The notes under the pieces are model-generated. The model was not told the origin of the DNA. It did not search any database and saw only the letters and a list, made by a program, of their open reading frames with translations. This document shows positions 51,677 to 64,000 of a stretch of DNA of 64,000 nucleotides, in pieces. Made by a program: the position numbers and the translations under genes. How positions within the stretch are numbered: position 1 is the stretch's first letter; each line of letters starts with the position of its first letter. Source of the stretch: Lethocerus indicus (Eukaryota > Arthropoda > Insecta > Hemiptera > Belostomatidae). The DNA lies in the NCBI GenBank assembly GCA_019843655.1, contig JACDQD010000002.1, forward strand, positions 7,388,585 through 7,452,584, given 5' to 3'.

Positions 51677-53220
51677 GTGGTCGATGGGGCAGGTTGCAGG
51701 TGAACCAAACCTGAAACAGGCAGCGGCCGGCCTAATTTAGCTCGAGTTTAATTGAAACGGTCGTATAAAGTAGCCCTCGCCGGAGCCACTAGCCAGTCCG
51801 TCGACAAAGCAAATAAATCGGACGCACATAATGCGGTAGAAAATTACGCCCCGAGAGTCGAGTTGTAAACTGACATTTATATTGACCGGCACCGATGATT
51901 TTCATAGTTTCAATGGCCAATTGCCAATCGAAACGGCTGATTAGATCTCCACCCCGGCCCAACCCGCCCACGTTTACTTCATAATTTATATTCGCCATTG
52001 TACTTCGGTAAAGTGTAATTGCTCCACCCCCAACTACGATTCTGCGGCCCGTGTTATTCTTTTAATGTAAAGCAAAAGTATGGTCAATGTGAATACACAA
52101 TTTCATGCCCACGCAAAACTTTAGTACTACCGGTTGTTGGACATTTAATTTTCTACTTATTCATTTCAACTGAAAAGTATGGTATTATTTCGTGACCAGC
52201 TTATCGAATACTAAATTATTCAATTATAGAAGTTTGCGAATTATTTTAAGAATCGTACTTAATTATAGTTGAAGGAAAATATCTCAATTCGTTACATTGA
52301 AATGGATTGGGTACCAACTAGAATTTTAATCGGTACCACCGAGTGTATATTATTTTTATTATTACTGAATTGGCACTAAGCCCAAGTGAACTCGTGTCAC
52401 GGATCGTCCATCTACTACTGTTTGTTATAATTCTAAACCAGAATCGAATCAACAACCTTTAGTTGCCTGAACCGGCCACATTTTTCTATTTGCATAGTGT
52501 TTGGATTGACTTCAACGAAATGGTTCTCTTATTCTAGATAAGCAGTAAATTTTACAAAGCATCCTTTTCTATGTTTTCCAGCGCATAATACGTCGAGAGA
52601 TCCGGGTATTATCACCGGGTGTCCCATTCCACCGAAAAACCAGTCGAAACTTCATTTCGCCGTATATCTCTCATGACATCGAAAACATGGTTAAAACATT
52701 GTTTGGGATCTTTATTCACGAGCCTCCTTGTTTGTTCCTCTCCGGATTCTTTGTAACAAAGTTGCAAAAGTAGCATTAATTCGCAAAACTCTTTCGTCTT
52801 TCGTGGCTCGTATTTCAAAAAGGAATATCTAAAAAATATTGACAAAATTCAAACATGTTTATGCGCTCTAAGAGTAGAAAATATAAAATTACCGTTCTTC
52901 GGGTATTTCATTCAATATTTACTGGTTCCGTGCCTCTTTGTTTCGATAACTGTAATATTTGGAATTACTTTAGAAGGCTATTACTGCACGTCTAATCTAA
53001 AACGAGAGCTTACCGCATTTTTATATTTTGCGCGGTTGATTAGGATGTTTTCGATTGGAATGCTAACAGTCCAAAATGACCCGGCGTGCCATTTGAACAG
53101 GTCGGCCATAACGTTCGATATCGAAATAGCTGAGATTCGCAACTGGTGCCAGGGACAGTGGACATTAACCGTCGGTGCGTTGGGCCGTGCGGGCTGTGTT
53201 TGTGTGTCGATGCTCGGAAA
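51677..53220. other. Non-coding region between the TAGG array and copy B
   Basis: No gene is confirmed. The stretch is AT-rich, with a GC-richer part at 51680-52000. The minus-strand frame at 52612-52845 has protein-like composition and an acceptor-like TTTTTTAG at its left border. I know no family for it, and it is treated as a weak candidate in the findings. Confidence 0.45.
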
Positions 53221-53294
53221 CGGTTAAAAGCTAATAATTATAGCCGCGGCCGGGTTGGGGCCCTCGTTTAGCAATCATTACCGGACTATCGATT
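53220..53294 (+). promoter_or_regulatory. Duplicated non-coding element, copy B
   Basis: This is the second copy of the element at 50.77 kb. TTAAAAGCTAATAATT (53224-53239) and CTCGTTTAGCAATCATTAC (53263-53281) are identical to copy A, with a shared ATCGATT after them. The two blocks are 23 bases apart here and 6 in copy A, because a GC-rich insert (about 53240-53260) separates them. A G-quadruplex motif begins about 75 bases downstream. Conservation of the blocks but not of the spacer suggests selection on binding sites. Confidence 0.55.
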
Positions 53295-53368
53295 AGGCCT
53301 TAACTCTCTACTCGAGCCCTCCCCCCTATATATACATTCTGTGCCTTATTCCTAAATCCATTCTCGTC

Positions 53369-53408
53369 GGGAGGGGGGCGGGTGTTAGGGTATTGGGAAG
53401 GCCGGGGG
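53369..53408 (+). other. Strong G-quadruplex motif
   Basis: At least five G runs of three or more with short loops (GGG-a-GGGGGG-c-GGG-tgtta-GGG-tatt-GGG, then GGGGG) satisfy the four-run rule several times over. It is the strongest such motif I see in the window. Confidence 0.65.
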
Positions 53409-55560
53409 TTTGTTATTCTTCGATGGGTTCTCCCACTTTTTCGCGCGGTTTACCCTTCTGAGCCCCATCGGCGGGATTTTATTCTGTTGGCCCCCGAGAT
53501 TTAAGATCGCTTAGGGCCTACCGAAAAACGATCCGCGGCCTCCCCCCTAAGGCAGACGAGAAATTGCTTATCGAATAAAAGCCCCTTAATCTTGTCGGGT
53601 TTTTACGGTTTATACGAAGGGTCAAATTTTTTAACTCTCCAGGTTGAATATTCAAATTTACCACCTCTTGATATTACCTTTTCAGGAAAGAAATGTTCGG
53701 GAACAACGTTATAATTATCAGGAATAATTTTCCTTTCCAGCTCGTGCGAGTTGATGCAAATTTAGTCATAAATAAGAATACAATTTTTGTGGACAGATTT
53801 TCAATATAAATAATATATTAGATAAAAAATATATCGACGGTTAACCGACGAAACAAGGAATTAAAACAAAAATAGAAATTAGGCCTTAAATATGCACTAA
53901 CGTAAGGCGTTAAAGAGATTTCTACCCCTTTGACAAATTTGTTTGGCTTATATGAGAGGCTTCCTCTTAGGAAAGCCTCACTACTACACTATTGAAAGGA
54001 GTCGGATTCCTAGGTGAAATAATTCTTAAAAATGGTTCATTCACTTGGTTCCTCGCGCTCTTATAATTTTTAGCTTACCGTAAAATTAACAGCAATCGTC
54101 ATATAGGCTATTCATTTTCTAAGTGGATTCTTTACTACAGACATACCTCCTTTTGTTACTGATTTGAAATAATGCAATCAAAGGATGTTTGTTTAATTGG
54201 AAAAATTTGCTTTCAAACGTTCCGCCCTATCATTATTTCACAATCGACCCTTTAGTCGTGACATAATGGCCGTTTTTCCAGCGAGGTCAAGAACTATGAA
54301 AATCGATGCCGGTCGGACGGTGTGGCCAACCGATGTGGTCGGCCGGTAGGCTCGGGATTAGGCGGATTTCGACTATAATATACGAGCCAGCCACTGATAT
54401 TTGTTTTGCCTGCGCGGGGCCCTCCAGTAATACCGCCCATGTCAATTAAACAGCCGCCACATTAGCCCACTCCAGTCTTCGTATACAGCCTATCCAGACT
54501 ATCTCGTATTACCGCCGTACAAGTTTTAGTCCATCTTATAAACTGCGCTAACGTATCCCAGTCCAGTTGTTTCGTTTTTATTCACCCTTGCAAATTATGA
54601 TGTTACACCCTCAAACTTTTGTAAGGTATAACTGCATATAAGTTATTTTGAATTGAATCACTTTGTTCCATATTGTAAGAAGAGAAAATTTTTCTGACCT
54701 TTAAACTTAAGAGCTTCAATGTGATGACATAATAATGCTAGAATTATAAAATGTTGGAAAATTACTCTGAATAGAAGATAGTAGTGATGTTTCAGCTGTC
54801 CATATATTGTACCAATAAATTCTGATTTTTATTTTCAGGTAAGGAATGCGGCGGATACCAAGACCCACTTTACATCACGTCGGCGGTAAAGGCTTCTTAA
54901 TACCCTTTTACAAGTGCTCTTTTATAAATCAAAAGAATAATAAACTAGGCCTGAGATACGGTCGCAAGTAATCTTAAAAACTAAAGTCGTAATGTTTTCG
55001 GGTATCATTGGCGGTGGTAAATAACGGAAAAAATATCAGTGTAGAGAAGTCCGGACTAATGTCTAATGTCGCGGAAACCTCCTTAAGAACTTCACCTTTA
55101 TTACCTTCTCAACGCACCCTGTGAAGCGGGCCAAAGAGGAAGAGCTGGTAAACGGCAACGAAACACTCAGATTCTTTTCTTCAATTTCTTTTTTATCTTT
55201 TTGTTCTTTCCGTTCTCGGTTCAAAAGGAATTAAATCTCGCCCGTATTCCGAAGGCGAAAGAATTTACAGCGTTTATTCGATCCATATTTGGACGGATTT
55301 ATTTTTTCCCATTAATATAAAGCCGAAATAAATTCTCGGATCTCGCAAGGTCAATTGTCCTTAAATATTTTTCAGAAATTAAATGTAATATACCAGGGAG
55401 GATATCTCTGAAACCATCATTGTTCCCTAATTTGTTAATGCGAATAATTAATTATCCGTTGGTACACATTCAAAGACGTTTTCTTACCTGTGACGTTACC
55501 AAGAAATATGGGGCTCTAATTTCAACGTCAGAATAGATGCTGTCGCGAAATCCACATCCC

Positions 55561-55760
55561 CGTCCAGATCCGTGTGATTTTCAGTTTCCTCACGTTCTCC
55601 TGGACCTGGTTTCGGTGTCTTGCCATCGTTAGTAGCGACAGTGTTATAGTGAGGCACTTAATTCTGCTCGGCTGCCAGTGAATCACTAGGAACGAACAGC
55701 CGAGAGGCGGTTGAAATTCACACAAGTGGACGATGAAGTTTTGAACCCTCGCCGTCTATT
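55561..55760 (+). mobile_element. Second foldback element of the GGTTTCGG-core family
   Basis: Inverted arms begin CGTCCA at 55561 and end TGGACG at 55732. They pair imperfectly over about 30 bases (GTGTGA, TTTCA and CCTC blocks match). Inside lies the family core: GGTTTCGG (55608-55615), six bases, GCCATCGTTAGTAG (55622-55635). After the right arm comes AACCCTCGCCG (55744-55754), matching the tail of the 37.6-kb element. The arm sequences of the two elements differ while layout, core and tail agree, so they are separate subfamilies. I found no clear target-site duplication. Confidence 0.6.
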
Positions 55761-55816
55761 ATGTATATATGGGCGTATAAAACTGATGCGAAAATTATGT
55801 TATTATTGATATTCTA

Positions 55817-55860
55817 CAGCGGTGGTTCCAAATCTGTGCGCCCCAGGTGCTGCACTATCC
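55817..55860 (+). mobile_element. Probable hAT-type transposon end (remnant)
   Basis: CAGCGGTGGTTCC, then AAATCTGTG, then a GCGCCCCAGGTG-like block resembles the terminal inverted repeats of hAT transposons, which typically begin CAG-GGTTC-CAAA-CTGTGG with a CCCAGG segment. I see no matching opposite end downstream, so it would be an orphan end. The identification rests on memory of the family consensus. Confidence 0.4.
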
Positions 55861-57150
55861 TTACTCTGTTAGTGCAGTTTTTCTTTATGTTTGTTCATAT
55901 TTTCTGCCAGATCCTTACATTCCCGGTACGGAAATGATGTTTCTGTTTTCCCGACCGACGCGATTTAAATATATTTAGTTTGTAATGAAATGTCAGCTGG
56001 TTGTGCGGAGCGTTGTTAAAGCCGTTTGTGGGGTGAGTAGATGTCTGAACAAGACTGGGGGTGCCAGTGTTAACTGTCGGCCGACTCGCCTCACTCTCAC
56101 CCTGCCAGCCCCCCCTAGGGCTAGCTAGAGTTCTAATTATAAATTGGGTGTAGTTTAGCGGGACCGGTGCCGGATTAGTGGGCGGGGTGTGTTCAGCTGG
56201 AGTCTGATTTAAATGGCCTCGCTAATTAATTGTCGGCGGTTGGGAGGGCGGTCCTGGCCCCTACCTGGAATGGGAGGAGCGCGGACACGACGTCACCGGC
56301 ATAACCCTCCTTGCCACTAACACCGCCCGCCCACTACTCCCTACCTCTTTTATCGCCACCCTCTACACCGCTCCTCCCCAACTAACCTACACTTCGCTGC
56401 GCCATCCGTCTCTATTTTTCCCTGCCTAAATGAAAACCTCGTTACCGCCTCTTTCCATTCTTTTCCTCGAGCTCGGCTAAAGTGGGCGAGATATGGGAGC
56501 GAGGGAATCGGATGTTTAGCGCGGCCAATTTTCCTTCCCTGAGAAAAAGGGCGCGTACATTTATAAATCAGGAATGTGCTTCTAAGGGGGAAAAAGTGCA
56601 GCGGATTCGTAGTGAAAAAAAGGATTTGTTTGGGAGTCCTTTTGGGATTTTCCGTTGTCTTTCGCTTATTTGCTATTAAGGTACACCGTGTATAATATAC
56701 TCGGATTACTTTCTCTGCTTACCGTTGTACAATAAAATAATGGCATAAAAGTACTGGTGGTTGAACTAAATAATGGTCACATTACAATATAATTTAGCAA
56801 ACGGTATTAATACTATCAACAGTGATTAAGCGGTGAATGATCGTACTAAATATGTAGCGGAATTATGGCTTAAAATCCGCAATCAACTATAAATATTATT
56901 ATGTAAATAATGACGCGTGAGTATTAAATGTTACTTTCTGTTGCTGTTAATATTGCCTCTACAATGTTGGCAGGATGCTTCTTCTGCAGCCGAAATCGTG
57001 GCTTTTGTGGGCGAGTTATAACACTGTAGATCTATTTCTGTATTAACATGCAGAATTGAACATTTGAACTATACATTTCGGGAATTTAGGGTGTTGTGGA
57101 CTGTGCAGTGTGTAGTCTGTTGAATGTCCACCAGAACTCTTCGCATTGCC

Positions 57151-57182
57151 TGTCTCTCTCACTCTCTCTCTCTTTCTCTCTT
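57151..57182 (+). repeat. CT-rich low-complexity patch
   Basis: Imperfect CT repetition of about 30 bases (TCTCTCACTCTCTCTCTCTTTCTCTC is the pattern, with two interruptions). Confidence 0.8.
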
Positions 57183-57955
57183 ACTTTGACCATTTGGGGC
57201 CCGTTATGTTAACGAAAAAGTGTTCGTCCGTGCGGAACATTGATTGCGTACGTAAACTCAGAACATTATATTCCCTTTACAGCTGTATAACGGACATCGT
57301 GGAGTACAGAAAATGTTGCGGATATTTCAGTGAATTCCTCAATTTCACGTTAAAGCACTTCGTATTTCATTTATTTAGACTTTAATACAAATCCGATATA
57401 TATACACGTATTATTGTGTATTATTATTATTATTACTTATGTATTTAATCTTTAATTTCGATATATTATATGTTATGAATGAATGAGTCCGATGAAATGC
57501 GTCAGTCCAGTCCCACGGCTGAGGTCAAGATTAATTAAGGTTGTCAAATTCAGTTGTCGAATAATTACATTTCTTAGCATTGAAAAGATAATCTACTGAA
57601 TACATTTTTTAGTTAAACTAAATTTGATAAAATATGATCCTTAAGATTTCCTATCCGTTTCCCTGTGTTATTTTTCACTGACCTCCTTTTGAACTCGGTT
57701 AAAGGTGTGTTGTTGCCGTCAGACAAATGGCAGAGACGTCTTTCAGAATCGTTCCGGTTTCATAGTTACTACTTGGCAGACGTATTAAATTCAATTTTCG
57801 TTCCATTTGAATCATCGCCTGACGTTGGCCTGGATACGTCCGCCAGTTGAAACAAATCTCTCTGTTTTTAACTGGGAAATGAAAACTAGCGGCAGTCAGA
57901 ATCGGACGTCAGAGGTGTGAAAGTTTTTAAGTTTGTTATCGACTTGATATGAATA

Positions 57956-57958
<3 letters not shown>

Positions 57959-58010
<52 letters not shown>
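57959..58010 (+). repeat. AT dinucleotide microsatellite
   Basis: An uninterrupted AT tract of about 52 bases, flanked by CTTGATAT on the left and ATATCAAG on the right, so the whole forms a long palindrome. Confidence 0.95.
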
Positions 58011-58012
<2 letters not shown>

Positions 58013-61000
58013 AGATCATAAATAAAGGGATAACATGAATATTTTTAAATCCTTCATAATGAAGGAAATTAAATGAACTAATTAATTTAATTTTTTTAAA
58101 TCAAGAATAAAAATAATACGAATCAATTTTCAGTACAGAACAATATTTATGCACACAATTTGTAATGAAATACTATGTGATTCTTCCAGTCGCAATTACA
58201 AAAACTCTGAAACTAATTTCAATCGTCAAACTGTAATAAAAAACACTAATGTTGTTTTCTCATCTCTCGTTATTCTATATAACTTAGATTTAATAAAACC
58301 TTGGTTATTTTATTAGAATTTCCATTATCAGTACATTTCCTATGACAATTTCAAAAAAAATCCAAAATTTATATTATACTAGTATAATAATAATATTTTT
58401 ACAAAGTAATAACTTTTTCAAATGTTTACAGGACATTAACGTTTGATGAAAAATACAGTTCATTTCTGGAATTTTTGATTTTGGGAGCTCAACTTGATGA
58501 TGATTGAGTTTATAAATTATTGTTACTAAGGGAAAATTGTATTTTCCCTCAATTAGAATTTCTAACTAAAAATACAGTTCTTCGAAGTAGGAAAAACGCC
58601 TTGTCAGAGCGTAAGATCGGGACATGGAGGGTGAAATTCGGGAGCCTGGAAGTTACTGCGCTGTATTTTAGGGCCTTTATATTTCCTTGTATTCGATTTC
58701 GTTCAGCCTTCCCCCTTGATATCGTTTGAGGAAAACAACAAAATGGAGAGCCCAAGAATAGCCGCGGCGTAGGTTCTTTAAAAATAATTGAATTGTTCAT
58801 TTCGGCTGAAAACATTAACACTTACGTCCTCGCTTACTGCTATTGTGTTTTTTCGTTCGATAAGCTGTCTGGCGTTAGTTTCTCTGAGAAACTTATAAAT
58901 TTGTATAAATTTATATCTCTAATTCGTGAATTATTTTAAAATAAACAGTTATCGCATAGTAATTTCTAGCCTTCTATTATTCAATACCCCATTAAAGATT
59001 CGGATATGTTCAAGCGGTGTTGTGTATCCACTTTTAGTACTTGTATGTGCTCCGAACAGAAAAGCTTTTCAATGGAATCTACTAAATAATACTTATTTTT
59101 CAATCTTCATTATTCTTATTCCATCGTATGTATTATTCTTACTCTGCGATTAAGACCTGTGGGCAATTAATTGTTTGTATGTAAAATTTATGAAATTACC
59201 TTAGCATATTAGCTTCGAATGTATTTTTTAAAAGTAATGCACAATAAATTTATATAAATAGCTATGATTGATAGTTTTTAAATGTCAGAATTTTAAGAGG
59301 TACATAAATTGGCTCTGAATCGCATCGGATAGATCGGATTGAGTCTGTTAGAGGGTCGAAATCGTCTATTGGAGAAATAACCTGTCTCCAACGGTATTCT
59401 GGACAGTGAAGCCGAGCATGGATATTTGACGGCGGGTGGGGAGGACAGAGGATATGATAGGTCTGATATCGACGTCCATACATCCAACAGGAGAGATAAG
59501 GGCCAAGGGCAATAAGGCGGAGTGGCGGGTGGGAGTGAGAGGGGGGCCGAGCGGCAGTTGGGCAGTAACCTCACTCAGTTTTCCAATCAGAGACCCATTA
59601 TGGGGCTCTAATTAAATCTATGGTGGCCGCTTAATTGGGCGGGCCGGCGAATTTCTACCCTAAGAAACAAGCGGGTCCGAACCACCGAGCCCCGATTCAA
59701 TTTGCAGAGAACAATACCGAGGACGGAGGAGTCACACCGCCCGAGGAGCCCTCCTCATACCTCAATTCGGTTAATTGATCGGGTCTCACGGCCGATCGGT
59801 ATCTTTATCAGCTGCTAGAAAACACAGCCCTCCAATTTGAATATGAATTCCCAATTCTCGATAATTGATCCGTTGAAAGAAATACGGAACGGGTATCCTT
59901 TCGTACCTCCAGGAGTTTATAGGGCGTAATCCTCCAATTCGACTAGGATACGCCCCACCTTGGCCACCCGGGATATGACTTAAATTGAAATACAAAACCT
60001 GAGGGGAGTAACTGATACTGTTAATCCCAGAATGGCACTGGAGGGGAAAAAATATTGGAAAATAAATTCACTCGCTTGGTATGGTCTCCAACAGGGAAAG
60101 AGGCAATAATTATAGATAAGAAACGTCGTGATGAAGTGTCAGGTTTAAAGAAGTAAACGTTTTCGTAAAGCAACACCTGATTACGCCACACGATTATTAG
60201 GTCGATTAACACGGTCTGGATTATCGTAAGAATAGGTTTAAAATAGGTCTTCATATTTTGTTCCGTTCTGTCCTTGTAACATAAATTTTATCCGAATTTG
60301 ACGCTAAAAATAAAGAAAGGAATTCTATAACTACAGCTTATTTCCATTAAACTTTGTTCGGGAATATTTAATTTTTAATTAGGAAACGGGGTCTTAGTTG
60401 TAGTTAGTAAAAAAAGGAATATAATTTGAGGTTAATTAAATGGAAGAACAAGCAAGATCCTTCTAATGAGAAATCTTCTAGTATTCAGAAACAGAGGTTT
60501 GTTCAGCAATCTTGTTCTTTCTTCCGCTACCAAGTTCTTTTCTACCGACCGCTCTAATGTTGAGCCCTTCAATTTGGGGCATCGCTTAAAAAAGCTTCAA
60601 TCTTTTGTTTATTAGTGCCGTCCCCTCCGCCCTTTCAGCCGGTTCGGTGCACAATATCGTGCTCACTGGCCAGTGACACCTCTTCACTTACAAACTGAAA
60701 AGCCCTTAAGCAAATTCATCCGGATCTCCTACCTCCATTACGATCGATGGCATTATAAAAAAACAGTCGTGTTATGAGGATTTTATTTTTGAAAACCGTT
60801 TCCGGCGATCAACATTTCCTTCAATTTCTAATGATACAGGGGAAAATATGTATGGAAGTGTTATGGGTTTTTTCTTCTGCAAAATCGTCTACGAATAACG
60901 TAAAAATCTAATTTTTTACGAAAGAAATAAGAAAAGAAAACTGTTAAACCGTAACATTTACACGGCCTAACGTGAAGAGCGTGAATTGAAATCATAAGAA

Positions 61001-64000
61001 GACGTAATAAAGACTAAACGGTGAGCTCCTACTACTCCACCCTACTGCCGAAGCTTTTCCACTCGCTAATCCGCAGTTCCCGTGAAATTAACATGAGACT
61101 GTTGCTCCGCCCCAGAATAGGCCGCCCTACTGCAAAACAAAAAGAGAATAAAAACCGCTGTAAACACCAAGTTTTTTTCGTGAGTTTTCGAACTATGAAA
61201 ACGGAGAAAATCTCCACAAATGGAGTCTGTACAGGAAATTTTTTCTTGTTCTAGGGCAACTAATATCCCTCGTATTTCGCACCGTCGCCCATAGCGGGGG
61301 AGTTATTAATCGTGTTCGTGTTTCTCCTAATTTATTAATATCGTTACATTTTTTAAACCGTCGTGAATAGAGGGACCCGTCGGGTAATATTCAGTACGAT
61401 TCCGTAATTAAATGTCCGTATTGTTACCGACTTGAAATTCGCTCGCGACACTGAAACTCCATCTCTGTAATGAAAATTACTACCAAGTTTTTTGCGCGCC
61501 GGTAATCCTCCGCCTGTAATTCATCTCCGCTTGACGCGATTCTGTACATCTGCGGCAATGTATTAAGTTGGCCGGTTTCTCATTGTTCTCCGAACTTCCA
61601 CATTAAGATTTACACTATGTGCGCACATAACTTATATTATGCGTCGCCTTATTAAATGAATGATTTCACTTATTTAACTGTCGCCTTCCCGATTTCAAGT
61701 TAATGAAACGCATTCTTCCAGTTTCTTCGCAACATTTACTCAAACATACCGAATTATTCGGTAAACAGTCTGCCTCGATAACTACTAACTAGCAGTAACA
61801 AAATAGTCGTGTAGTCACGCGACATTATAAGCCATCGCCGCTACTATTGCCCGTATAAAGGCCGCATGACTTAGTTGATAACAAAGTACAAATCTGTAAT
61901 GAAAATAAAATGTGTAATTAAATTGGGATATATTTTGATAATGAGATCTAGCAATGGCTGAATATTTCTTCCTTGTTTAATGCTTAGAAAGTATTATCCA
62001 ATTAGTGTAGTGTAAACATTAAAATAATTCCAGTATTTCACGATAATGCGACAAGTGAAGATCTTTCTTGTTTTTCTCTGCCCTGGAGAAAGTAAGCATT
62101 ATTTTGCTTGGGCTTGCCAGTGGTTCAAATCCCGCTAATAGGGGGAGGAGAGGCCGATTTAGGGCACTAAATTCAGGTAATTGCGGAAATAGTGGTCGGC
62201 CGGCTGCTCGTTTATTACTGGTGGGGCGCCCTGAATGGGATACATACAGAAAAGGTGTATATTCACCGATGTTAAACGCTGCCTACCTGTATTTATAACG
62301 TTCAATGTTGTGAATAATGCGTTTTATCGGCCGACCCCCTCCCCCGCCCGGCCCGTTCCCATTCCACCCCCTCCCCCTCTAGATATAGACCGCGAAGTCA
62401 TAAATTTCTAACTAACGCCGTTTCCCTATACCACTTCTCTCCCCTCACTTTCTCCAGTATTCGCCCCGAGAATACTCGGTCTCGAAAAAAACCAGAAAGT
62501 TTGATTGCATTGTATTGATCTTTGTATTTCTTTACCGTTTATCCGGCGGAAGAGTTCCCTTCGAGCGTCATAGACTAGACCGTCGAGAATCGTTCTTTAA
62601 CAAAATAATTCGTTAATTCTAACTAATATTATTTTAATTATTTTTATCTTATAATCTCAAATCATTGCGGTATTTATTATTCCGAAAAAAAATTCCATGT
62701 TTTTAATCAATAGCTTTGAATCTTCATTAATCGTGATAACATTCTGTATCCACTACGATTTATATGAAACAATTTTATTGTGTTTCCAGTATTCTCTGCT
62801 CTATTTGTGTTTATTATATCTCGTGGTATTAGCGTCTGTATCCGGACTAAATTATTGAACTAATATGCTGTAAGGATGACAGTATAGTACACATAACAAA
62901 TTCATTTCGAAAGCATTAAATTATAGTATCGTGGTTAGCTTTAAAATTAGCAATACCCTTCGACACTGCAGCAAATGCCGTTAACAGATATGGAAGTGTC
63001 GAAATGTGAAGGTGGTTTTGGGCCTGAAAATTCCGATTTTTATTCTGGACCCATTGGGCGGTCGTAAACGTCAACGCCGCTATTTCGGAGCGGCCCAAAG
63101 GCCTTTACGCAAACGGAAAACTGAAATTGCGTGTCCGAATTGCGGCCATAAATCAAAGTGTCCAAAGTCAGTTATAAAAAAAATCCTCTGTTTACCGAGC
63201 GGATCTCACAATGATTTGCCGGCTACCGCCCCTCCTTTCTACCCGTATCACATAAATCATGCATATTGAGTCGAGGACGTACACAGCGTTCATTTACCTC
63301 GCAAACATTAAAACAAGGTTTTATGTTTTACTTGGATCCCATTACGATTAAGACCGTCGGCTACTGTCATCATTCCAATCACGCAATTCAATCCACCGAT
63401 CTCACTAGACAGCATTAACATTCGTAATGACAATTCAAGTAGATTTTTGTGGACAGAATTCGTTGTACGCGATACGTCATTTAAAGAGTTGACAAACAAC
63501 AACAGTTAATTCTTCATACCGAGAATATAGCACATAACCACTGTCGATCTTTGTGGGAATGTTAATTGCCAATTGTCAACTATCCTATTAGTATTGCCAT
63601 ATGTGCTGGCGACACTAGTTCCCGCTTGAATTGTCGTAATGCGTGTTACATCACTATTTAATTAAAGCGTTCTTATGAAATGCAGTGTTTTTCGCAGAAT
63701 ATAGCTCCCTATCTCAGCGGGAAAATAGTTTAAGTAAGTGGTTTAATTGGTTCTCTCAAGGTGGAAAACTGGGAGCCAAAATTGAGTCGGGTTTCCCAAA
63801 GGCGTAGTACATGTCGCGACAGATTTTCGCTTTTTCCCTCGCCGTGGTTTTGACGTCGGCGAGCGAAGCCCCACTTGAATTTTAGGGCCTTCACAAAGAG
63901 GGAAATTCACTCTTAGTTTAAAACCGGGACGCCCGGGAACTGTAACGCCCCCACCCAATGAAACGCCGCCCGCCGACAGATAACATTTATCAGTTCGCCC
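58011..64000. other. Non-coding region, AT-rich with GC islands
   Basis: No gene is recognised. GC-rich stretches lie at about 59420-59780 (G-rich, GGGTGGG type), 62100-62490 (C-rich from 62335 to 62380) and 63780-64000. The plus-strand frame at 63006-63269 contains a CPNCGHKSKCPK segment resembling half a zinc ribbon, but only one Cys pair is in register and there is no homologue I know. Positions 58,020-58,500 and 60,260-60,480 are plain AT-rich DNA. Confidence 0.5.

Larger units (their letters stand above)
53409..57958. other. Non-coding region with repeats and a GC-rich island
   Basis: No gene is recognised. GC-rich stretches lie at 53409-53530, 54290-54560 and 56030-56520; the last is C-rich from 56300 to 56420. 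It contains the 55.56-kb foldback element, a probable hAT end and a CT-rich patch at 57151-57182. A short TTA repeat lies at about 57419-57435. The plus-strand frames at 57146-57385 and 57665-57850 show no family resemblance. Confidence 0.5.

Noticed and set aside
60031..60045. AATGGCACTGGA, matching the 5' part of the miR-263 family
   Set aside because: The remaining bases do not match, and there is no opposing arm to form a precursor hairpin.
62122..62140. GGTTCAAATCCC, like a tRNA B box
   Set aside because: The flanking bases do not form a T-arm, and no A box or acceptor stem lies at the right distance.
63006..63269. Frame with CPNCGHKSKCPK, resembling a zinc ribbon
   Set aside because: Only one C-x2-C pair plus a third Cys; no second knuckle, no known homologue, and the frame opens without a convincing start.

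Overview
The window is eukaryotic, most likely invertebrate, nuclear DNA with no recognisable protein-coding gene. Every open frame is short (none above about 131 codons), and none shows a known domain, a paralogous copy or convincing exon borders. I see no tRNA, rRNA, CRISPR array or bacterial-type operon. CpG is common even in AT-rich stretches, which argues against vertebrate DNA. Long AT, CT and CA microsatellites, a low load of mobile elements, and AT-rich DNA broken by short GC-rich blocks fit an arthropod or other invertebrate gene desert, or a very large intron. I cannot name the species.

Layout. Positions 1-24,800 are AT-rich with GC-rich islands (about 2.0-2.5, 4.3-5.2, 16.1-16.5 and 20.5-20.9 kb), several microsatellites and a 96-bp imperfect inverted repeat at 12.84 kb. 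Positions 24.8-25.75 kb are structurally dense: a dispersed-repeat copy, three consecutive stem-loops, a G-quadruplex motif and a C-rich block. Positions 25.75-37.6 kb are mostly plain AT-rich DNA. At 37.63 kb lies a short mobile element with 41-bp inverted arms, a tail, and a 12-bp flanking direct repeat that looks like a target-site duplication. Positions 38.7-44 kb alternate between GC-rich and AT-rich. Positions 50.4-53.4 kb form the second dense cluster: a nested double stem-loop, two related copies of a homeodomain-site-rich element 2.45 kb apart, a 119-bp CT tract, a TAGG-type G-rich array and a strong G-quadruplex motif. The rest to 64 kb is AT-rich with GC islands, a second foldback element at 55.56 kb, a probable hAT-type transposon end at 55.82 kb and a long AT repeat at 57.96 kb.

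Main results. (1) One dispersed repeat family appears at five sites (7.76, 24.86, 37.69, 41.88 and 55.61 kb). All share GGTTTCGG, exactly six variable bases, then a CCATC/TCAGTAG-like block; two of the sites keep inverted arms and a CCCTCGC tail. (2) A pair of non-coding elements at 50.77 and 53.22 kb shares 16- and 19-base identical blocks and looks like a duplicated regulatory element. (3) The nested hairpin at 50.47 kb and the triple hairpin at 25.2 kb are the best candidates for structured RNA or DNA. Functions are inferred; only the sequence patterns are seen directly.
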